Assembly: GCA_935421135.1 (NCBI GenBank)
Contig: OW285197.1
Location: 8,968,723-9,032,722 of the forward strand
Origin: Bugulina stolonifera
Lineage: Eukaryota > Bryozoa > Gymnolaemata > Cheilostomatida > Bugulidae
Direction of reading: 5' to 3'
Length of the DNA: 64,000 bases
Shown: in pieces, positions 1 to 13,239 of the stretch
Position numbering within the stretch: position 1 is the stretch's first letter
Layout: every line of letters starts with the position of its first letter
Made by a program: the position numbers and the translations under genes
Notes under the pieces: model-generated
Told to the model about the DNA's origin: nothing
The model's input: the letters and a program-made list of their open reading frames with translations, nothing else
The model's database searches: none

Positions 1-3000
1 AACTTGTATTTTGATGCTAAAAGATACATAATTATAATTAAAAATGATATTGATACTTTGAAACTTATATATTCCTATGCTTTTCAATATCTAAATAACA
101 AAGAATTCGAGAAATAACTTTGGTTATGGTTGTGGCATAAGATTGGTATATTACATGTAACTACATACAGATTAGATAGATTAACACATGTGTCTAATGC
201 CTTACCAGAATGTAGAGGTCCATGAATATGAATAATAAATGAGTTTGGTATGAGCATTATTTTTGTATAAAATAAATGCTATTGTCTTTTTGTCGCCTCA
301 ACATTCTGACAGTCTCAGGAAGCTAAATTGGTTGTCAATGATATTATTATTGCAATTCTGACAGTAACCAATGTATGATATTGTGCCATCATCATAAATG
401 CATTTGATATTTAAAAATGTTGTGCCAGCTTGCCATTTACATCTTCATTTTTTGTGCTGAGTAACTATTCACCTGAATTTTGTAAGCCTTACACCTTTTC
501 CCAGCTTTTAGTTTAAGTACAGAGCTGAACCTGCAGTACATCTTCAAAAACAGTCTGAATTTATTGCTTATTATTTGATGGGCAACTGCTCTACAAGTTC
601 ACCATTCACTTTATCTCACGACCTACAACACAATATTTTACTGTGAATCATGATTGCAAGGTTTATGTTAATAGAATAACTTTTTTATAATTATAAATTG
701 AATGTACATGTGCATCTATGTAAGGGATTTGGCCAAAATTAAATAAATAAATCCATGGTCTAAAAACACTGTACAGCTATCTAGTTGCACAGTCATGTAA
801 AAACCCTGTATAACATCGTTATGACTGAATTCTCGCTTTCCTGTGTACAATGGCACAATTTCGGTTTCTGGCTGCAATTATAAGGGTTGAGACTTGAGAT
901 GCACAGGACTTATTATTAAGCAACTGTATGGCAGATATTCATAAAACTGGTATGCTTATGTAGGAATTTATAAATAAACTCCACAATAACAGAGATTATT
1001 GCCAGCATAAATTAAAAAGATGTCATTATACATCTGATTTGCATTTTGTGATTTGGTTTCCTTCAGTTCGCTAACAAGGCCAGCTAAATAAACTGATAGG
1101 CATATTTTGTGATTGCTGTAAACAAGTCAGAGGCTTTTGGCATTCTACTAATATTTTAGTAATATATAAATTGGTGATGTGAATAGTGGGAAAAATTATT
1201 GTTGAACTTAAAATAGTCAGAATCATGGTTTTTTGCAGCAAACCTATGTGACGTGTAGTTATGCGTGTGGACTAGGTTGGCACTGTCAAGCCCTACCATG
1301 TTCAGCTACAGCCTACAGGTACATACATGTACATTTGCATCAGGTATCATTGTAAAGATCAAAAAGCGGTCCTGCAGAACGAGATGTACATGTACATTAT
1401 TTGTACATTCAATTTTCCAATACACATTTTAAATTTGAGAGCGCCTCACTACATGTAAAATATCCACTGACTTTGTGATCACTGTAGAAGAAGAAATATA
1501 TTTCGATTGTCATATCCTCTTTGCCTAATTAAGTAGGATACAGTGATTTTGACATTCTGCTGTGCACCGGGGCACTACCAGACCTTGTATAAAAAGTTTG
1601 ATATACAGTGCAGAAGAGTTATTGTCATGAAGTATGATTTACATGTAGCTTGAATTCCTCTGAGTTGCGTAAAAATACTGCATGGACTTAGGCTTACATG
1701 AACTTCAACACATTTTTTCAATTTGTGGCATGAAGTTCTTTTCTCTAAGTAAGAATGATATTACACGGTTGCATCGAGCCAGTCACTAGAAATTTTTGTC
1801 TATAAAATGCTGTTATTTCATTAAGCAAGAATCATCCTTGTTAATCTACCAATTTCCCTGCTAGTTCTCTGGCCTGCCTTTTGATTGGTTAAACAAGTGC
1901 CCACAAGCATTTTATTGGTTAAATAGATGCACAAAAAATTTATTTCATTGGTCAGATTATGAGTAGAACATTGTAGGACAAGAGGTGAAGATACTTCTAG
2001 TAAGCTAATAAGAGGGTGATAGACAGCAAGTTGAAATCTATTGTACCAACATTCCATAACCAGTTCTTTACTTTTTGTGTAAACCTGCGCATAATTTTAA
2101 TTCTTGATATGATTTCATTGTGATAAACTCTATAAAGTGCCTAAGGTTTCTGTTTTGGTGGGGACTGAGGTTTACCCCTAAGGCTAGTCTTTCCATACAA
2201 TATGAAAATTTATAGTAAAAACCTACTATCCTGAACATTTATTCTATGGGCCCATTTGAAAAAATATTCTGAATATCATAGAACTCATTGGTTCTACCTC
2301 CGTTTATTAAGCAAGTAAACAAGGATCTGAAGAGATCAGCATTTTTTACGCATTTGTGGTTGAGAAGGAGTATTTACCATGTGGTCATCAGGATGTGTCT
2401 ATACCTTCCCATGCAGATTGGAAGTAGGATACTTGATGCTGTCAATTTTCTATAAACCAACTACTCACAATTGTATGAAACTTCAAAAATGTGTCCTTCA
2501 TGCAGTGCAATGTGCAACTTTACATTACAGTTTTACAATTTTTCTTAATAGATAATGTTAGAATTTTGCGTAATTAAAAATGATAAACTACGCATAAAGT
2601 ACTGTAATCAAGACTGTAGTGTACCTCATGTGACATACAGTTGACAGTGGATGGTATCTGATCACCGCGTTCACATAGCTCTGACAGTGCGCTGGAAGGC
2701 GTGGTGCTGACTTCACTTTTTATTTAGTAATTCTGCAGATTGGTAGAGCATGTTTGATGGGGATAAGCATGCCATTCATTACCGTTGCAATATCTGTAAT
2801 CTGCTGGAGATAGTTCTACTATGTCACAATGTAGACTAATAGCACATCAGAGTTATAACGTGTGTGTGTATCTCAGCGAAAAAAGATCACAGATGTTACT
2901 CAGCATTAAGGGCGTGCTACATAGACGCACAACTTCTATGAGCATCTCAAGTTTAAAAAATGAAAAACGTTGTTAGGTGCTATACGCCTGTTGCGTTTTC

Positions 3001-3266
3001 CTTGTAAACAAAAGAAGTTGTCTACTCATTAGTTCAACTAAATGCAAGAGTAGATGATTCTAATTAATTAATACAGCCGGTGAAGCTACAAGAGATAATT
3101 GGGGGTTGTGATGCGTTTATGTACATTTAATGCTTTTTGTAGCTTCGATTTGAACCTCCACTACTTTAGCAATATATCGAAACATGCAGGTTGAAACATT
3201 TCTGCTTGGTTAAAATTTAGTTCATCTGAATGTTTCCTATACATAACACCACCTGAGAGGCTTGAC
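1..3266. other. Gene-free AT-rich stretch
   Basis: I see no ORF with splice sites, domain motifs or plausible composition here. The stretch holds one copy of a dispersed repeat (980-1225, listed separately) and isolated TACATGTA palindromes near 1325 and 1385. The 78-codon open frame at 1821-2057 on the minus strand has no recognisable motif and is probably chance. Confidence 0.5.
980..1225 (+). repeat. Dispersed repeat R1, copy 1
   Basis: This stretch can be aligned by eye with 16345-16585 in the same orientation. Shared blocks include 'attgccagcataa', 'ttgcattttgtga' and 'tgaacttaaaatagt', in the same order and spacing. It is an old diverged repeat of unknown class with no coding capacity. 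Confidence 0.6.
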
Positions 3267-3520
3267 TTGAACGTGTACGTGTACCTGAACGTGTACGTGT
3301 ACGTGTACGTGTACGTGTACGTGTACGTGTACGTGTACGTGAACGTGAACGTGTACGTGTACGTGTACGTGTACGTGTACGTGTACGTGTACGTGTACGT
3401 GTACGTGTACGTGTACGTGTACGTGTACGTGTACGCAAACGTGTACATTTGCGTGTGTTGTATGTGCTCGGTTATTTGTGCGGTTACGTGTACATGTGCG
3501 TGTAGGTGTACGTGTCTGTG
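3267..3520. repeat. (ACGTGT)n hexanucleotide microsatellite
   Basis: Nearly pure GTGTAC/ACGTGT hexamers run from 3267 to about 3435, then decay into degenerate GTGTAC-like DNA to about 3520. Because 6 is a multiple of 3, every frame stays open and encodes a two-residue alternation (VY, TY, RT or HV), so long open frames here are artefacts. The unit shares its GTAC core with the arrays at 7455 and 26929. Confidence 0.95.
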
Positions 3521-5060
3521 TGGGTATATTATGCAGTTGGGGAGACAGCACAATGAGTTTTCATCAAATATCTACCCTAATAGCATGAAAAGGAAGAGTA
3601 TACATATATTTGTAAAGCAGTGGAAAGCAGTGTAAAGCAGTTGACCTCACATTATTTGTGTCAAAAGCAAAAGAGACCCCATACTAATTCACAAATGTAC
3701 AAGAAATAATTACATCCAACTAATGTTGCTGCAAAAACACAAAATTCTGATCAAATTTGTTCTAGTAGCAGTTAAGCAATTGCATTACAATTATATTATG
3801 CAACACATAGCTCTTAAACTAGAGATCTGCAAAATTAATAAATGCATTAATAAAAATATTGCCAATCCTCTAAATATATAGTAAAATGAAACGATAAACC
3901 ATTACGTCTTTCTAAATGAATGCAATGCATTTCAACACTCACATTTTACCAGGTCAGCCAACTTCAGGGTTAAGTTTTTTTTGTTGAAATGCAGTATAAC
4001 CCACTAAGCCCAATGCATGTGCATCAGTAGGAGGCTAGTGTTTACATCTAAATGAGTATTTGGTTCTACAAGCATAGAACTCTCTTCACTGGGTTAAAAA
4101 GTATGTCAATTGCATAGCACTGCCCCCACCTACATGTAATATAGCTAAAATATTATTGGTATTGAAGCTGTAAAAAAGTAATCTAAAATCAATCAATTTT
4201 TATAGAGACATTATCCGGTTTTGCGTAGGTGCAAAAATATTCACTGTGAGTATAAACAATAAGAAGTTGAAAGCAGTTAAAAAAACCTCAGACATCTGGA
4301 TTGGTAAATTGACAAGTCATGGAATTTATGCAAGAAAGAGCTAAAAGCTTGGCAGTGCAATCACATACCACACAACGGTACGTGACATCTGGTGCTACAA
4401 CATACGCGTAGTTATTCAAGAACTTTAGCAGGCATACTATGTGATCATGGAGAATGATAAACAAATAATATGAAGCTACAGTGTGTATTGGATGTCATGA
4501 AACAATCACTCTTTTTCTCTGTCGCTTTTTCCCATCTGGATGTGCATTCACATTGTACCACCTATGCAGCATATCTGGTGGTTGCTATTCTGGGTAACCC
4601 TATAGTTTACATGTACGTTCAGCTGTTCTGTTGCCACTGGACAAGTCATCAGTGCCACATGATAGCTCTACCCAACCTGCAGTCGTATTCTTATAACCCA
4701 ACTATACTTTATTTTATTTTCTAAAATATTTATTCTTTCGAGGAGCTGTTAGCATGTGTCATTAAATGCTACAGCTATTTAAAATTCAATTCTTTATTTC
4801 TTGAGTAGAAATTGCCCAAATCTAGAGTCGCAAGAAGTAGCATTCATTGTAGTAGTTAGTGTTGTACATGTTGTAGTACATAACTGGTGTACAGTCATTC
4901 CTTACTATTGGTTTATAGTGCATAGAAATTGTAACAAATACATCGTAAATGTGTGTACAAGTAAGCTACTAGTTTCAATGGTTGCAATGATGCATAACAT
5001 TTTCTAGAACTTGTCTCATTATACCTCAAATTATCACACCTGAACCATTTTATATTATCA

Positions 5061-5145
5061 GAGGTGTCCTGTGGTTATCTGCAGACAGCTGGAGGTGTTC
5101 AGTGGTAATCTGCATATGGCTGCAGGTGTTGAGTGGTCAACCGGT
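5061..5145. repeat. Degenerate tandem repeat of about 31 bp
   Basis: Nearly three consecutive units beginning 'gaggtgt' / 'gaggtgttcagtgg' / 'caggtgttgagtgg' follow one another at about 31-bp spacing. They are diverged, so an older minisatellite remnant is likely. Confidence 0.5.
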
Positions 5146-6519
5146 GACTAAAGGACATGCTAATTAGAATGCAGCTTCAACTAACAAGATCTCAGCCAAC
5201 CACTCTAAGCCAAAACTCAGCTGCCGTCTTTAGACCGAGATGATTATTTTAGACATGCAAGTAATGCAAATAATTGTATTCTATTGCTCCAACATATTCG
5301 CGTGGTTTCTAGCTGACCCCAGATATAGATGTATGGCCTTTAGCTTGTGTTAGAAAACTGACATAACAGTCATAACATTATCTGCTTCCATGGATTATGA
5401 CGACAATACCAAAGAAGATGGCTGAAGCTTCAGAGGCAGCTCGAACGTTGTGACTGGGTTACTGGAAAGTACTTCTACAGGTGATGAACTTGACGGTCGT
5501 AGTAGCTAAAGTGGTAGCAATCTATGTATAGTTCTACTAGCTCAAACAAATAAATGTATATAACGTATCAACTCACTAAACTAGCTGGAGTTGACAAACT
5601 ATTCCCAAATGTCATCAAGTTCTAGCATCTACTGCTCATAAACCAGTAGTTGATCAGTAACTGCAAACAGTTATGCATCTAAGTTGGCAAATAACTGAGT
5701 CACCAAGAAAGGGTACTATTGTAAGTGTTGTAGTGTGTAGTTTGACTGCAGAGAGGTGTTGTGCTGCACAGTTGTACATGTCCATTGTCTGATTTTAAAA
5801 TATGTACAGCATCATCTACTAGTACATGCCCGCGTATAACTGGCAAAACAATAAAACCTTTCTGCTACAATACCATTATATTGCATACATTACGATACAC
5901 TTTTAAGTTTTTAGCATCAGATAACTAAATAATTCCTGTTTTGCTGCATGCTCTACTCTTGTACACTCTACGGATTTTTCAGCATGAGTTATCACATTAT
6001 TTTCTTTTATAATATTTTCAACGAATGTGTGCTTTACTCCAATCTTTTCATAGTATCTGCATTTGAAGCTCATGTGCTTCTCACTGGGATATACATGGTA
6101 CATATTATACATAGTACATATACATGGTACATGTACATGACCACTGACTGCAGCTCATTGGCTGTGGAACAGTTGTTGTTGTGTTCTGGCAGAACAGACT
6201 GCTGGCATTTACAACTCACACAGTGTGCTTCAAATTAAAGTCACTTTTCACCGAGGCGATTTGAAGCTATGGTATCCGGTGAGACTTCAGTGAACGAATG
6301 GTATCTTAGGAGACGCCTAACAACTGAGAATTTTGTGTGAGTAAATTAACTTGCAGACTGACTAAGCTCTAGTTGAGAGATATGGGCCTTTTACATGGAT
6401 AGCCTCCCACAAAATGCAAAATAATCGTACATGTATGTACACGTAGTATGATGTTCAGCATCCGCCATAATGGAGTGTATACAGTATGGAGTGTATTTGA
6501 ATAAAGGTACGCTTGAACT

Positions 6520-6720
6520 AATACTGAAGTTGTTTACTGTTCAGAGTACCCTTTGCCAACTTAGTCATGTATGTAGCAATCTCCTCTCATGAAATTGTTT
6601 TAAGCTTCCAAACGGTATAGCTGTTAACTGGGTCAATGGTAACGAACAGCTACACAGTTGGTCTCAGAAATTAGGTTAGAATATCATCAATCATCAATGT
6701 TGGCAGAGAATAAAATCAGA
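6520..6720 (+). repeat. Dispersed repeat R2, copy 1
   Basis: This matches 18125-18300 in the same orientation: 'actgaagttgtttactg', then 'gtacc.ctt', 'agcagt.at.tc', 'gcttcca.a' and 'agaaattaggt' occur in the same order. No coding potential is visible. R1 and R2 both recur at 16-18 kb in the same order, so the two regions may share a larger ancient element. Confidence 0.55.
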
Positions 6721-7454
6721 AATATACAAAGCGTCATTTAAATTGTATGTACCGGTGGTGAGCAATCATGATGAAGGAGGTGCAGCAACTTGGAAATATG
6801 GTGTTTACATGATTGTACATTAATATATGATTATACATTGTACGTGTAATTTATTCTTAACCAGGGGAGGCATATACAAATGTAGGTAATTCGTAGAAGA
6901 GAGTCCTATCATATAACTAATAAATAAAATTCTACCACTATGTTTCATAGACTAAATCACCAGTGTTCGTCTAATAACAGTAGATTGCCTACAAGACTAA
7001 AGGGTAATAAGAGTAATTTCTTTATCTTAATAGCTTATTGGTGAGTACCAGTGACCATGATGCAGTTTTACCTTTTCTACAGAAATTGAGCTATTCTTGG
7101 GGTGAGAATATCCTAGTATTGTCTACACGTACATGGACATAGTAGAATATTTATATTATCCTTTTATGTAACTGCCACTATTAACTTTAGATAGGTTGTA
7201 TAATGAGCAATTGCTGTTGATCTCCCATATTATGTACATATAGCTGTTCTGTAGGAAGAGATGATTGAGAGATTATAGTAACGATCGGGTTGTGGTAAAA
7301 TCTAGATTTTTCTGCGTTTGAATAAAAATCTGGATTTCATTATTTCCATTTCATGCATCCAGTAATTTTTTACCTCTCAAGGTTTTTGCTCCTTGTCAGG
7401 TGTGCAAGTCATCATAATACCATCATAGAAACATACGCGTGCACCTACGCATAA

Positions 7455-7915
7455 TATTATGCATATGCGTACACATGCACGTACACCTACACGTACACGT
7501 ACACCTACACGTACACCTACACGTACACGTACATGTACATGCACACGTTCACGTACACACACATGTATGCGTACATCTACAAGTACATGTACACGTACAC
7601 CCACACGTACACCTACACGTACACGTACACGTACACGTACACGTACACGTACACGTACACGTACACGTACACGTACACCTACACGTACACGTACACGTAC
7701 ATGTACATGTACATGCACACGTTCACGTACACACACACCTATGCGTACATCTACAAGTACACGTACACGTACACCCACATGCACACCTACAGGCACGCAC
7801 GCACACATGTACGTGTACGCGTACGTGTACGTGTACGCGTACGTGTACGCATAGGTGTACGCGTATGTGTACGTATACGTATACGCTTACATGTATGTGT
7901 AAGTGTATGTACACC
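7455..7915. repeat. Complex (GTACAC)n array with higher-order duplication and strand switch
   Basis: Hexamers GTACAC/ACGTAC dominate 7470-7800. From about 7805 the same hexamer appears as its reverse complement (GTACGTGTACGC...) to about 7880, making a large imperfect inverted repeat. A block with 'gcacacgttcacgtacacaca' followed by 'tacatctacaagtac' occurs twice (about 7530-7600 and 7700-7785), showing segmental duplication inside the array. Long open frames here on both strands are microsatellite artefacts. Confidence 0.9.
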
Positions 7916-7919
7916 TACT

Positions 7920-9458
7920 ACTTGACCTTTGAACTATCCTCATAAACAACTTTTCTAGGATGCGTTCATTTGCATAATGTTTTTATGATACATTTAGTAT
8001 GCTGTTATTATTTATAAATACACTATCTATGTAACGCAACTCTATAATGACACATATAGATGGTAGTCTACCACTTTTCTTGAGACCCTCAAACCAAAAA
8101 AATATATTTTGCGCTAGTTTAAGAGTTGTGCATCCTGTTAACTTATTTTACGAGAGCAGGCAATTACAAATTACTACAGCGATATAGGATCATCAATCTT
8201 TGATCATTAATTATGCTAATGGGTTTCACGGAAAACTCTCAGTTAATGAGTTTTTCACTCTTGTGTAGGTTTATATCTGTGCAGTAGTGAACGGTAGTCT
8301 TTGGTAATCATATGAGACAATAAGAAGCTAAACAATGTTTTTATACGAAAGAGCCAGTGTAGGAAAGTTTCCTGTCGGCTGGCCAGTAATACTACATTCT
8401 TGACCATCGCACACATCTATTGATGTAACCTCACCTCATGACAAGATTTACATCTGCATTTCATGTAGGTCAGTAACGCTCAAGATCACTCAAATAGTTT
8501 TAGGTTCATGGTGGATCGAGGGAGAAGTTGGGTCACCTCCAAAAATATAACTTTTTGGTTCCTCAGCCAAACCTTCCTACTCCCTCCATCCCTTTCCTTT
8601 CCCTCAGATACAGGTAGTTCTAGCACAGATTGGTGTGGTGCAATGATGAAAGTACATGGATATGTGGGGGGCCATGGTTCCATTTCACCAACACATGGGC
8701 ATGTATTTTACAACAGACTTTGCTGATTGGCTTATTGTACATGTAATTACACGTTGAGTAGGTCTATTGTTTACAAGAGAATCAATAGTAGTGCTGGATG
8801 TTTCAGCAAAATACAAAACCTGAGTTGGTGTAGTGTAATTGCAGTCAACGAGCTGAAGCAAAAGAATTTGGAGCACTGAAACATTTCAATTGAGAATAAA
8901 TTCACTAAACATAACTCTCCAGGTAAAGTACAGGGTAGTTGTCCTAACATATGTAAGCTGTCTAGAGCACCATTATATGTGGCTACATTCAACACTGTGA
9001 ATAAATTTATGTCTACTGTAAAACAGAGTTTCGTGTCATGCTTGAGGAGAGTGATCAACTCATCATTATGCAAAATATGAAATAAACAAATGATGTCACA
9101 TTTGGCTACAATTGATTGTGATATTCTAAGCATTGAATGATTGCTATGCAACCGTATAACAAATCTTAAAATAGACAGAAGTTACTTTTGCCTTGACATA
9201 CTTTGACAGAGCTATCACCAGCTACAATAAACCAGTTTAAACCAGCAGCTTTAGACTGGTTTCAAGTGGTTTAGACACAATGGTTGGAGGATTGTGAGAA
9301 GGTACAATATGATTAAATATAATAAAGCTGTGTCCATGCTCTCTTGGAGAAAGTACACTATCATGGGGTATCATACATCTACGGAATTAGCTGCTGGCTC
9401 TGCCCACAAATGCTTTGGCTACTACTAATATTTAGGTTTTCCAAGCTAATACATGTAA
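7920..9458. other. Gene-free stretch
   Basis: I find nothing convincing. The open frames at 8508-8726 (+) and 8771-9151 (-) lack motifs and good splice contexts. A small palindromic patch of repeated 'aaaccag/ctggttt' lies at about 9228-9272. Confidence 0.4.
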
Positions 9459-9904
9459 GCAGTGTTCGAAGTGGAAAAAATGAGGTGGGTACACGGTACA
9501 TGCAGTCTTACAGATTAGGACTGTATAGCTATCCACTTAATCTTATGGTAGTTAAGAATTTAGTGAATTACTAAAATGAAAAATATTATGCTCCGGTGGG
9601 ATTCGACCTCAAGACCTTATGAATGACAGCTAAGCACTCTACCACTACACTATCAGATCCACTGTGACTTAATTTTATGGTAGCTAAGAAATTATTGAAT
9701 TATTAAAATAAAAAAATATGCTCTGGTGAGAAAGACCTTATGGATGAGTGTCAAAGGCTCTATCACTATGCTATCAGGTCCGCAGTCACTGCATGGGAAA
9801 AACTAGCTGTTAAAATGAGGGTACACGCCTGCTGGTCGTATAACCACTAAGATTGAGGTGGGTACACACTGTATACTCTCGTATAACCACACTTCGAACA
9901 CCGC
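9459..9904. mobile_element. Non-autonomous DNA transposon (MITE-like) with 15-bp terminal inverted repeats
   Basis: The left end 9459-9473 (gcagtgttcgaagtg) is the reverse complement of the right end 9890-9904 (cacttcgaacaccgc) with one mismatch. Flanks read ATGTAa at 9453-9458 and ATGTAg from 9905, which fits a 5-bp target-site duplication. Inside are two tandem copies of a tRNA-like unit (listed separately). The right part, 'ataaccactaa.attgaggtg.gtacacactgta', recurs near 57718-57755, which supports a dispersed family. No transposase is encoded. Confidence 0.6.
9525..9790 (-). repeat. Tandem duplicate of a tRNA-like (SINE-head) unit
   Basis: Two units of about 130 bp follow each other (about 9530-9660 and 9661-9790). 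Both contain 'ttatggtag.taagaa' and 'agaccttatg', and both end in 'ctatcag.tcc'. Read on the minus strand, the first unit has a tRNA A-box-like 'tagtgtagtgg' and, about 40 nt on, a B-box-like 'ggtcgaatccc'. The second unit has lost the B box. No proper acceptor stem is visible, so I read it as a tRNA-derived SINE relic, not a tRNA gene. Confidence 0.5.
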
Positions 9905-11376
9905 ATGTAGGTTATCAGATAGGCTAATAAAAGTAATAGAATTAACTAGAATAAAAAATCTTCCAATTGGCAACTTACTCATGACATATGGAATATTCCA
10001 TCTGTCTTCACCTGCACAAACGGCTGAATATGAGGACAGTGGTGGAGTTGTCAAACAACATTATTTACATTAAATAATTCCCAGGTATCAAAATAATGTT
10101 GATCATTTTATTGCCAATGTAAAACCAACAACATTCTGTAAACAGGTTTATACTGTTTGTACAACATGTACATGTACAGCAAAGGTGGGGTATTTATCAG
10201 ACTGCTAAACACTTATTCCCATTGGAGGAATGGCAGACCAGAAAGCCAATCAGTGACTAGCTTGCCACAGGGAGGGGGCTGACACTAACTATCTGGGTTT
10301 TTCTTTACAACACTACGAGTATAATTGTCTGGCCTAACATTACATGTAGCTATTCGGGTGTGATGTAACATCAGTTTCCAGCATAATCTGATATTGAGCT
10401 AATACTTTTACATACTTAATATAAAGTCCAAACATTATCCCACGACATTGTCCAGCGCCAGAATACTGAGCAATGACATCATACATGTGAATCCATACCC
10501 CACAATCATGACTGTCACGAAATATATATGCATGTATACATGTATGTATACACGCATGTATGCATGAATATAGGTTTGTTGTCGTTCAAGGCTATGAGTA
10601 GAACAGCATGTAAAGATGGCAACTGAACTATGTTTAACTTCATGGAATCATTCTACGTTGAGGGTTGCTACTGTCCTGTTAGGTGCAGCAGTGGAGAACA
10701 TAAAAATAGAAAAATTCTCCTGCTTCAGTTTTGGCAAAGAACAAAGGCTATCTCAAATTTCTCCACTTTTGCGCCGAACTCTTACTGACCTTCCTGTACA
10801 TGTGACAGGTCAGTATGTCATGGATTTCTAGTCACAGCAATTGACAAGGTGTCCACTTGTACAATGTAGCAATAGACTACTATCACACGTAACCACACCA
10901 AGCAGAAGCTCAAACTACTTTAGTAGCTTTGCTCTGGTTTACCCATGCTACGAAAAGTAAAGCCAGGATTATTAATAAGTTTAGCCGATATCTTGATCTT
11001 TACCAGAGCATTTTTCTTTTATGTAAGCAAAACTATCACGCTACTAGTTCTGAAGAAAAAGAGAATGAAGACCTAGAACATGTTTGTAAGACGTACTCTC
11101 ATTTTTGGTAGGGAAAGGGCCTGTTCCATGCGTATGACGCTGTCAAAGTCGCTAAAGTGATGCATAACCATTTAGGTGTCCGTTACCCTTGCGCTAGTAT
11201 CACTAGTGAGTCTTGTAGGATTCAAACAAGCAGAAAAGAATTCTAAAATAGATGTTTTTTTGTCATATAGTGGCAAGGTAATTGGTTAACAGACAATAGC
11301 CAATAAGGTGAAGCGTTCAAACATTTTAACGTTTCATAGGCTACCTGCAGGAAGAGATTAATATTGAAATGCAGAC
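9905..11376. other. Upstream region of zinc-finger gene A
   Basis: No supported exon. A repeat at 10680-10785 also occurs at 50465-50595. The palindromic patch at 10520-10560 alternates atgcatgtatac-type motifs. Additional 5' exons of gene A could lie here, but none has both a clear splice site and a matching motif. Confidence 0.4.
10680..10785 (+). repeat. Dispersed foldback repeat R3, copy 1
   Basis: 'taggtgcag.agt.gagaa' at the left and 'aggctatct.aaatttctc.act' at the right match the two ends of 50465-50595. The ends are roughly reverse complementary, as in a MITE or foldback element. The open frame at 10616-10831 is produced by this repeat. Confidence 0.5.
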
Positions 11377-13205
11377 ATGCTTGCTCACAGACTTGTAGAG
11401 ACACATAAGCTTATGCCTACTAGTGAACAAAGCATTCTCTGCTTTAGATTAGAACCGGCAGGTGCGACTACGGATTTTTCCAGAAGCTCTTTGATTTGGT
11501 CATCACGCGCAGTACGCACAGTTTTCAGTCCAAGCATGTGGATGACAGAGCAGCCATTGGATCTTTCAATGAAAACAATACTTCTCAAATCGGAGATCAG
11601 ATCTTTGGAAGGTAGTTAGTGGTAGATATTCAAATATCCTGTAACAGTAAAGTGACTGAATCTAAGAGCAAACTCTCTCTGCCTGTCTATCTACCTCCAT
11701 ACATATTTTTCTTTAGAGTACAGCAATTTACACACTCTACCATTAAACATAACTTATCAACTTTTTTCCAGGTCCTTTCAGCTTTAGGAGGAACTACGAG
11801 TCGTATGATCCAATGGTGAAAGCAGAAATGCGCTTGACAGGAAGATCTTGGAAGGGAGTTGAGATGGAAAGTCAAAAGCACCACTCAGTTATTTCAAACG
11901 GTAGAATACTATCATGATAAAGACATTATCATCCAATAGTGAAGATTGTGATCTTGCACTGCCAGAAATTTATGCTGTATGATTATTTGTAGCCATTGGT
12001 TCCTCATATCCAAAATTGTTTCCCGTTCATGGTGAGCACAATCGCTTATCCCCACTTTTTACATGCATGTGACTCAGCAGAGTTGGTGGAATTATATCTG
12101 AACTAAGCTGCTTTCAGTACTACAATTATTATATACAGCACTTTCGTCAATCAGACTGTAGCTCCAAATCATTGTCAGCATAGAAGCCATGACATTGGTA
12201 TTGCTAGTTTGTAGACTCCGCTCACATGTCATAGTTTCCTATAGTCATAGATCTTTATTCAATAGTGGTGTTTGCTAATAGTTCGATACTGCCGTCATAA
12301 TGTTGCTTTGTAGTGCAGAAAATCTCTATCTAAAACTTTAATTAAAAAACGCACTGACTAATTGATAGAAAATGTTGGTATTTTATTCTCATTAACTTGG
12401 CATCGCAGAAGTACGCTTTTACGAAGGTGTCTTTGAACATTTTCCCTTCATTAAAATTTCAGATGCGCCACAATAGGCTATGTTCATTAAAGCCCCACTT
12501 TTCAGGAAGTTGTGTGATTTTATGTTATTGATGTAAGAGTGAACAACAACTGATTTGGCTATTTCAAACTTCTTAGTCTGCCTAAAATTAAGTTGAGGTG
12601 CATCTCAGTTATTAGATGCACACTGCAGTTCTCAAATTCTTTTAGTAAAACTTTTAGTCAGCACGTTGCATGGAAATCACTTAACAGTTAGTGATAGATG
12701 ACACGACTGACTGTCGCGCCCCATAGGTCGCCCCATTGGCTGGCCGGATTGGTGGCCATCCTCACAGCCTGTAATCTGAAAAATTACTGATCAAACGGTG
12801 CTAGGTGGGAATTCTTGTCACTGTCACATCTGGTATTCACAAACTACATGACTGTGTGATATATCAAAACTCTTCATCACTCTTATTGGTTTCATGAATC
12901 TCTGGCATTTTTTCAGCTGTGTTTAACTTGAGACAACTCTCACCTGAAATTAACCTTTCTCACTTGTGAAATAGTCAGCATGTCATAGATTATGCATGTG
13001 ATGACCAATGCATGTACCATAATACTATAATTTATACTTTGAAGATGTTAGACAATGCTATACTGTTTTGGCCGATGGTAATTCAAATAAGAAGAAAAGA
13101 GACGATACTACATTCCATTGAACATTGTTTTTCCAATATAAGGTTACTAGTATTACTATTACTATTGCTACTACTATTATTGCTTTTATTACTACAACTA
13201 CTACA

Positions 13206-13239
<34 letters not shown>

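Larger units (their letters stand above)
3560..7450. other. Gene-free stretch with weak repeats
   Basis: No supported gene. It contains a degenerate tandem of about 31 bp at 5061-5145 (repeated 'aggtgtt.agtggt.atctgca'), TACATG-rich DNA at 6088-6140, and dispersed repeat R2 at 6520-6720. The open frame at 4470-4724 (+) has hydrophobic stretches but no motif or supporting splice signal. Confidence 0.45.

Noticed and set aside
3161..3635. Five overlapping long open frames on both strands
   Set aside because: All are translations of a hexanucleotide microsatellite, which stays open in every frame; the dipeptide composition (VY, TY, RT) shows no gene.
7377..7945. Open frames up to 168 codons on both strands
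   Set aside because: GTACAC/ACGTAC microsatellite translated in different frames.
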